Below are positions 6,994 through 10,527 of a stretch of DNA of 10,527 nt, piece by piece (the stretch's first letter is position 1; the number at the start of each line of letters is the position of its first letter). The notes under the pieces were generated by a model. The model was not told the origin of the DNA. It did not search any database and saw only the letters and a program-made list of their open reading frames with translations. Source of the stretch: Pseudomonadota bacterium (GTDB taxonomy: Bacteria > Pseudomonadota > Alphaproteobacteria > Azospirillales > Azospirillaceae); assembly GCA_023412175.1 (NCBI GenBank), contig JAEYOB010000705.1:1-10527 (forward strand). The letters run 5' to 3'. The position numbers were made by a program, and so were the translations under genes.

Positions 6994-8001
6994 ATGCTGA
7001 AGCCTCTGTTCCTGGGAGCTGCCGCCCTGCTCACGGCCGCCATCGCCACCCCGGCCGCCGCACAACAATCCGCCATCTGCTACAACTGCCCGCCGGAGTG
7101 GGCGGACTGGGCCTCGCAGCTCAAGGCCATCAAGGACGACCTCGGCATCACGGTGCCGTTCGACAACAAGAACTCCGGGCAGGCGCTGTCCGCCGTGATC
7201 GCCGAGAAGGAGCGGCCGGTCGCCGACGTGGTCTATCTCGGCGGGCCGGTCGGCATCCAGGCCAAGGCGGCGGGCGTCATCACCCCGCACAAGCCGGCGA
7301 AGTGGGACGACATCCCGGCCGGCGAGAAGGACGCCGACGGCTCCTGGTTCGCCATCCACTCCGGCACGCTGGGACTGTTCGTGAACAAGGAGGCGTTGGG
7401 CGGCAAGCCGGTGCCGCGCTCGTGGGCCGACCTGAAGAAGCCGGACTACGCGGGCATGGTCGGCTACCTCGACCCGACCAGCGCCGCGGTGGGCTATGTC
7501 GGCGCGGTGGCGGTCAATCTGGCGCTGGGCGGCGACTACGACAGCTTCGACAAGGCCATCGGCTGGTTCAAGGACCTCCAGAAGAACCAGCCCATCGTGC
7601 CGAAGCAGACCTCCTACGCCCGCGTTCTGTCGGGCGAGATCCCGATCCTCATCGACTACGACTTCAACGCCTACCGCGCCAAATACACCGACAAGGCGCC
7701 GGTGGAGTTCGTCATCCCGGCGGAGGGCTCGGTGTCGGTGCCCTACGTCATGGCGCTGGTGAAGAACGGCCCGAATCCGGAGAACGGCAAGAAGATCCTG
7801 GACTACGTGCTGTCCGACAAGGGGCAGGCGCTGTGGGCCAACGCCTTCATGCGCCCGGTGCGCGCCGGCGCCATGTCGCCGGAGATGGCCGCCAAATTCC
7901 TGCCCGACGCCGAGTACGCCCGCGTGAAGCCCGTCGATCTCGCCAGGATGGCGGCGGCGCAGAAGGGCTTCATGGACCGCTATCAGGCGGAGGTGCGGTG
8001 A
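6994..8001 (+). CDS. ABC importer periplasmic substrate-binding protein
   Basis: Periplasmic receptor of 335 residues that hands its ligand to the two permeases encoded next. A Sec signal peptide is clear: Lys3, a hydrophobic core at residues 5-18, and a TPAAA-QQ cleavage site after about residue 23; there is no lipobox. The mature part reads as the iron/AfuA/polyamine-like class of binding proteins (ADVVYLGGPVGIQAKAAGV 77-95, GTLGLFVNKEAL 124-135, SWADLKKPDYAGMVGYLDP 143-161, LSDKGQALW 273-281). The paired Tyr-Tyr of classical ferric-iron binders is not visible; the matching region is LIDYDFNAYR (219-228). An unusual CYNC motif (Cys29, Cys32) opens the mature protein and could form a disulfide. 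With LacI control, a sugar-phosphate (as for AfuA), phosphonate or polyamine ligand are all open; iron is least likely. The start is supported by AGAGGA at 6979-6984. Confidence 0.9.
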   Translation: MLKPLFLGAAALLTAAIATPAAAQQSAICYNCPPEWADWASQLKAIKDDLGITVPFDNKNSGQALSAVIAEKERPVADVVYLGGPVGIQAKAAGVITPHKPAKWDDIPAGEKDADGSWFAIHSGTLGLFVNKEALGGKPVPRSWADLKKPDYAGMVGYLDPTSAAVGYVGAVAVNLALGGDYDSFDKAIGWFKDLQKNQPIVPKQTSYARVLSGEIPILIDYDFNAYRAKYTDKAPVEFVIPAEGSVSVPYVMALVKNGPNPENGKKILDYVLSDKGQALWANAFMRPVRAGAMSPEMAAKFLPDAEYARVKPVDLARMAAAQKGFMDRYQAEVR

Positions 8002-8888
8002 GCACGCCGGCAACCGGCCCCTACCCTCCCCTGCGCGCGCGGGGGAGGGCATGGGGGCACCGGCCCGCGCTCCGCCGCGATCCGCTCGTCCTTGCCGCGC
8101 TGATGGCGCCGGCCACGGTGGTGTTCGGGGCGTTTTTCCTGCTGCCGATGGCGCGCCTGTTCGTCATCGGCGGCTCGGGCGAGGAGGGCTGGGCGGCCTA
8201 CGCCGCGATTCTCACCAACCCGCGCCATTTCCAGAGCCTTCTGTCCACCGTGCTGCTGTCGCTGGGCGTCACCGCGGTGACGCTGGCGGTTTCCACGGTG
8301 GCCGGGCTGTTCCTGGTGCGGCACCAGTTCCCCGGACGCAGCGTGCTGGTCGCCATGCTGACCTTCCCGCTGGCCTTCCCCGGCGTGGTGATCGGCTTCA
8401 TGGTCATCATGCTGGCCGGCCGGCAGGGGCTGATCGGCGACATCGCGCTGAAGCTCACCGGCTCCAAGCTGGTGTTCGCCTATTCCATGGCCGGGCTGTT
8501 CCTCGGCTACGTCTATTTCTCGATTCCGCGCGTCATCCTCACCGTGATGGCGTCCGCCGAGAAGCTCGATCCCCAGCACGAGGAGGCGGCGCGCTCGCTG
8601 GGCGCACGGCCGTGGCAGGTGGTGGCGCACGTCATCCTGCCGGCGCTGAAGCCCGCCTTCCTGTCGGCCGGCGCGATCTGCTTCGCCACCTCCATGGGCG
8701 CCTTCGGCACCGCCTTCACGCTGGCGACGCGCATCGACGTGCTGCCCATGACCATCTACACGGAGTTCACCTTGCAGGCGAACATCGCCATGGCGGCGGC
8801 GCTCAGCTTCGTGCTGGGCGCGGTGACCTGGGCGGCGCTGGCGCTGGCGCGCACCTTCGCCGGCAGCTCCGTCGCGGCGGCGGGGTGA
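7998..8888 (+). CDS. ABC importer permease, first subunit
   Basis: Inner-membrane channel subunit of 296 residues with about six membrane segments (near 30-56, 82-106, 115-140, 160-182, 220-245, 263-288). The cytoplasmic ATPase-docking EAA loop reads EEAARSLGARPWQVVAHVILP (195-215), diagnostic of binding-protein-dependent permeases. I chose GTG at 7998, overlapping the preceding TGA as GTGA: GGAGG at 7989-7993 lies just upstream, and the ATG at 8051 is out of frame. The next in-frame ATG (8103) lies inside the first membrane segment and would remove its basic N-flank. The first 25 or so residues are an odd Pro/Arg-rich tail (YPPLRARGRAWG) encoded by a 26-bp palindrome, which looks like an element inserted in frame. 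It pairs with the second permease and the ATPase encoded downstream. Confidence 0.9.
   Translation: MSTPATGPYPPLRARGRAWGHRPALRRDPLVLAALMAPATVVFGAFFLLPMARLFVIGGSGEEGWAAYAAILTNPRHFQSLLSTVLLSLGVTAVTLAVSTVAGLFLVRHQFPGRSVLVAMLTFPLAFPGVVIGFMVIMLAGRQGLIGDIALKLTGSKLVFAYSMAGLFLGYVYFSIPRVILTVMASAEKLDPQHEEAARSLGARPWQVVAHVILPALKPAFLSAGAICFATSMGAFGTAFTLATRIDVLPMTIYTEFTLQANIAMAAALSFVLGAVTWAALALARTFAGSSVAAAG
8024..8049. repeat. 26-bp palindrome inside the permease start (REP-like element)
   Basis: CCCTCCCC (8024-8031) faces GGGGAGGG (8042-8049). The centre TGCGCGCGCG pairs further, leaving a 4-base loop, so transcribed RNA would form a very stable hairpin. The opposite strand translates to a PSPARAGEG-type sequence, the familiar reading of short dispersed palindromic repeats in proteobacterial genomes. 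It begins 23 bases after the binding-protein stop and lies within the first codons of the permease. Confidence 0.75.
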
Positions 8889-8893
8889 CGGCC

Positions 8894-9694
8894 ATGACCC
8901 GACGCCATGGTCCCTCGTTCTGGGCGCAACTGGCCTTCACGCTGCTGGTCTGCGCGCTTCTCGTGGTGCCGGTGGTGCTGTCCATGCTGGCCGGCGTCAC
9001 CGTCAATTACTTCGTCGGCATCAAGAGCGGCCTGACGCTGAAGTGGGTGGAGGAGGTCTGGCGCCTGTACGCCGGGACCATCTTCCTGTCGATGCAGATC
9101 GCCTTCGCCTGCCTCGCCTGCACGCTGGTTCTGGGGGTGCCGGCGGCCTATGTGCTGGCCCGCAAGCAGGGGCCGATCGCCCGCGCCATCGAGGAACTGC
9201 TGGTGATGCCGGTGGCGGTGCCGGGACTGGCCACGGCGCTGGCGCTGATCGTCGCCTACGGCGGCTTCGGCGACTTCCGGAGCAGCTGGTACTTCATCCT
9301 GGTCGGGCACGTGCTGTTCACTCTGCCCTTCATGGTGCGCTCGGTGCTGGCGGTGCTGCACTCCATCGACTTTGCGACGCTCGAGGAGGGCGCGGCCAGC
9401 CTCGGCGCCGGCTTCCTGCAACGCTTCTTCCACGTGGTGCTGCCCAATTGCCTGTCCGGCATCCTCGCCGGCTCGCTCATGGTCCTGACGCTGTCCATGG
9501 GCGAGTTCAACCTCACCTGGCTGCTGCACACGCCGATGACCAAGACGCTGCCGGTTGGGCTGGCGGACAGTTACGCCTCCATGCGCCTGGAGATCGGCAG
9601 CGCCTACACGCTGGTGTTCTTCGCCATGATCATTCCCAGCCTGATCCTCTTGCAGGTTCTCGCCAACCGGGGGCGCCCCAGGAGCGACCGATGA
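8894..9694 (+). CDS. ABC importer permease, second subunit
   Basis: Inner-membrane subunit of 266 residues with about six hydrophobic segments (near 12-38, 60-90, 103-124, 132-157, 184-204, 238-257). The EAA loop is EEGAASLGAGFLQRFFHVVLP (164-184), with Gly replacing the first Ala of EAA, a tolerated variant. It should form a heterodimer with the first permease. The start at ATG 8894 follows the previous stop by five bases. An in-frame GTG at 8885, overlapping that stop as GTGA, would add three residues, and neither has a strong ribosome-binding site, so the true start may be either. The end overlaps the ATPase start as ATGA, indicating coupled translation. Confidence 0.91.
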   Translation: MTRRHGPSFWAQLAFTLLVCALLVVPVVLSMLAGVTVNYFVGIKSGLTLKWVEEVWRLYAGTIFLSMQIAFACLACTLVLGVPAAYVLARKQGPIARAIEELLVMPVAVPGLATALALIVAYGGFGDFRSSWYFILVGHVLFTLPFMVRSVLAVLHSIDFATLEEGAASLGAGFLQRFFHVVLPNCLSGILAGSLMVLTLSMGEFNLTWLLHTPMTKTLPVGLADSYASMRLEIGSAYTLVFFAMIIPSLILLQVLANRGRPRSDR

Positions 9695-10527
9695 CCGAAG
9701 GCTTCCACCTCGACGCGGTGCCCGTACGCCTGCACCGCTGCGCCAAGACCTTCTCCGGCGGCGTCCACGCGCTTGAGCCGCTCGACCTCTCCATCAAGGG
9801 CGGCGAGACCGTCGTCTTCCTCGGCCCCTCCGGCTGCGGCAAGACGACGACCCTGCGCATCCTTGCCGGGCTGGAAAGCCCCGATCCCGGCGGCCGGGTG
9901 TTCTTCGGCGACGATGACGTGACCGCGCTTCCCATCGAGCGGCGCAACGTCGGCATGGTGTTCCAGAGCTACGCGCTGTTCCCCAACATGACGGTGGAGG
10001 AGAACGTCGCCTACGGCCTGCGCGTGCGCGGCGTCTCCAGGGCCGAGCGCCGGGCGCGGGCCGAGGAGATGCTGGCGATGATGCATATCGGCGAACTGGC
10101 CGGCCGGCGCATCGACCAGCTTTCCGGCGGGCAGCGGCAGCGCGTGGCACTGGCGCGGGCGCTGGTGGTGCGCCCGCGGGTCCTGCTGCTCGACGAGCCG
10201 CTGACCGCGCTCGACGCCAAGCTGCGCGACAGCCTGCGGCTGGAGATCGACCGCCTGCTGCGCGAACTGGGCATCACCGCCGTCTACGTCACCCACGATC
10301 AGGCGGAGGCGATGGCGCTCGGCGACCGCATCGTCGTCATGTCCAAGGGGCGGGTGGCGCAGATCGGCACCCCGCGGGAAATCTATCACCACCCCGCCGA
10401 CGCCTTCGTCGCCGATTTCGTCGGCACCATGAACCGCCTGCCGGCCGAGGCGCGCGACGGCACCATCGTCCTCGGCCGCGGCGTGCTGCCCTGGTCCGGG
10501 CCGGACGGCCGCTTCGACGTGCTGGTC
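9691..10527 (+). CDS. ABC importer ATPase, PotA/FbpC/UgpC-like (3' end missing)
   Basis: Cytoplasmic ATPase that powers the importer; the first 279 residues are present and the frame is still open at the window edge. All motifs are intact: Walker A GPSGCGKT (45-52), Q-loop Gln92 in VFQSYALFPNMTV, signature LSGGQRQR (144-151), Walker B LLLDEP (165-170), D-loop ALD, and switch His202 in THDQAEAM. After FVGTMNRLP (243-251) the chain enters the C-terminal TOBE-type regulatory domain seen in PotA, FbpC and MalK relatives; about 60-80 residues of it are probably missing. The start overlaps the permease stop as ATGA. Its intact active site contrasts with the degenerate ATPase domain of the transporter at 3837-5651. 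Subfamily fits iron, polyamine, phosphonate or sugar-phosphate importers, so it does not identify the ligand. Confidence 0.95.
   Translation, partial: MTEGFHLDAVPVRLHRCAKTFSGGVHALEPLDLSIKGGETVVFLGPSGCGKTTTLRILAGLESPDPGGRVFFGDDDVTALPIERRNVGMVFQSYALFPNMTVEENVAYGLRVRGVSRAERRARAEEMLAMMHIGELAGRRIDQLSGGQRQRVALARALVVRPRVLLLDEPLTALDAKLRDSLRLEIDRLLRELGITAVYVTHDQAEAMALGDRIVVMSKGRVAQIGTPREIYHHPADAFVADFVGTMNRLPAEARDGTIVLGRGVLPWSGPDGRFDVLV

Noticed and set aside
5923..8052. Very long minus-strand open frame (over 700 codons) opposite lacI and the binding protein
   Set aside because: It mirrors two well-supported genes, has no family motifs and is rich in Arg, Gly, His and Ala, as expected of antisense frames in GC-rich DNA.
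1..10527. CRISPR arrays, tRNA or rRNA genes, insertion sequences
   Set aside because: No regularly spaced repeats, cloverleaf-like or ribosomal RNA segments, or transposase motifs were seen.

Overview
The window is very G+C-rich with G/C-ending codons almost throughout, and every confident gene lies on the plus strand. Gene content (GH1/GH4 glycosidases, a BacA/YddA-type transporter, a LacI-controlled four-part ABC importer) and codon style suggest a high-GC alphaproteobacterium, perhaps an Azospirillum-like soil or rhizosphere species. This is inference; there is no rRNA or other marker to settle it.

Left part (1-3741): a cytoplasmic glycoside-degrading set, GH1 - GH4 - GH1. The first GH1 beta-glucosidase is cut by the window's left edge. 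An NAD- and metal-dependent GH4 glycosidase follows after 2 bases, and a complete second GH1 after 68 bases that include a perfect 15-bp tandem duplication. None of the complete enzymes has a signal peptide, so they should act on glycosides already taken up. The two GH1 genes are paralogues; the first has NEF instead of NEP at the acid/base motif.

Middle (3742-5955): a 604-residue transporter of the YddA/BacA-like type (ABC_membrane_2 domain plus ATPase domain). Its nucleotide-binding domain has an intact frame and fold landmarks but has lost essentially every ATP-handling residue. The 304-bp gap that follows has no ordinary gene. It carries, on the minus strand, what looks like a small RNA: a weak promoter, a CCUCCU anti-Shine-Dalgarno stretch and a good intrinsic terminator. 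Next to lacI it has two LacI-type operator sequences 21 bp apart and a probable -10 box.

Right part (5956-10527, running off the edge): a compact operon of a LacI-family regulator, a periplasmic binding protein of the iron/AfuA/polyamine-like class, two permeases and a PotA/FbpC-like ATPase. Genes are 6 bp apart or overlap (GTGA, ATGA), so they should be co-transcribed and translationally coupled. LacI-type control suggests a sugar or sugar-phosphate ligand, although the binding-protein class is better known for iron, polyamines and phosphonates. A 26-bp palindrome sits in the first codons of the first permease, just after the binding-protein stop, where it could set the ratio of binding protein to membrane components.

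The two systems may cooperate (import, then intracellular hydrolysis), but no shared operator or promoter visible here links them.
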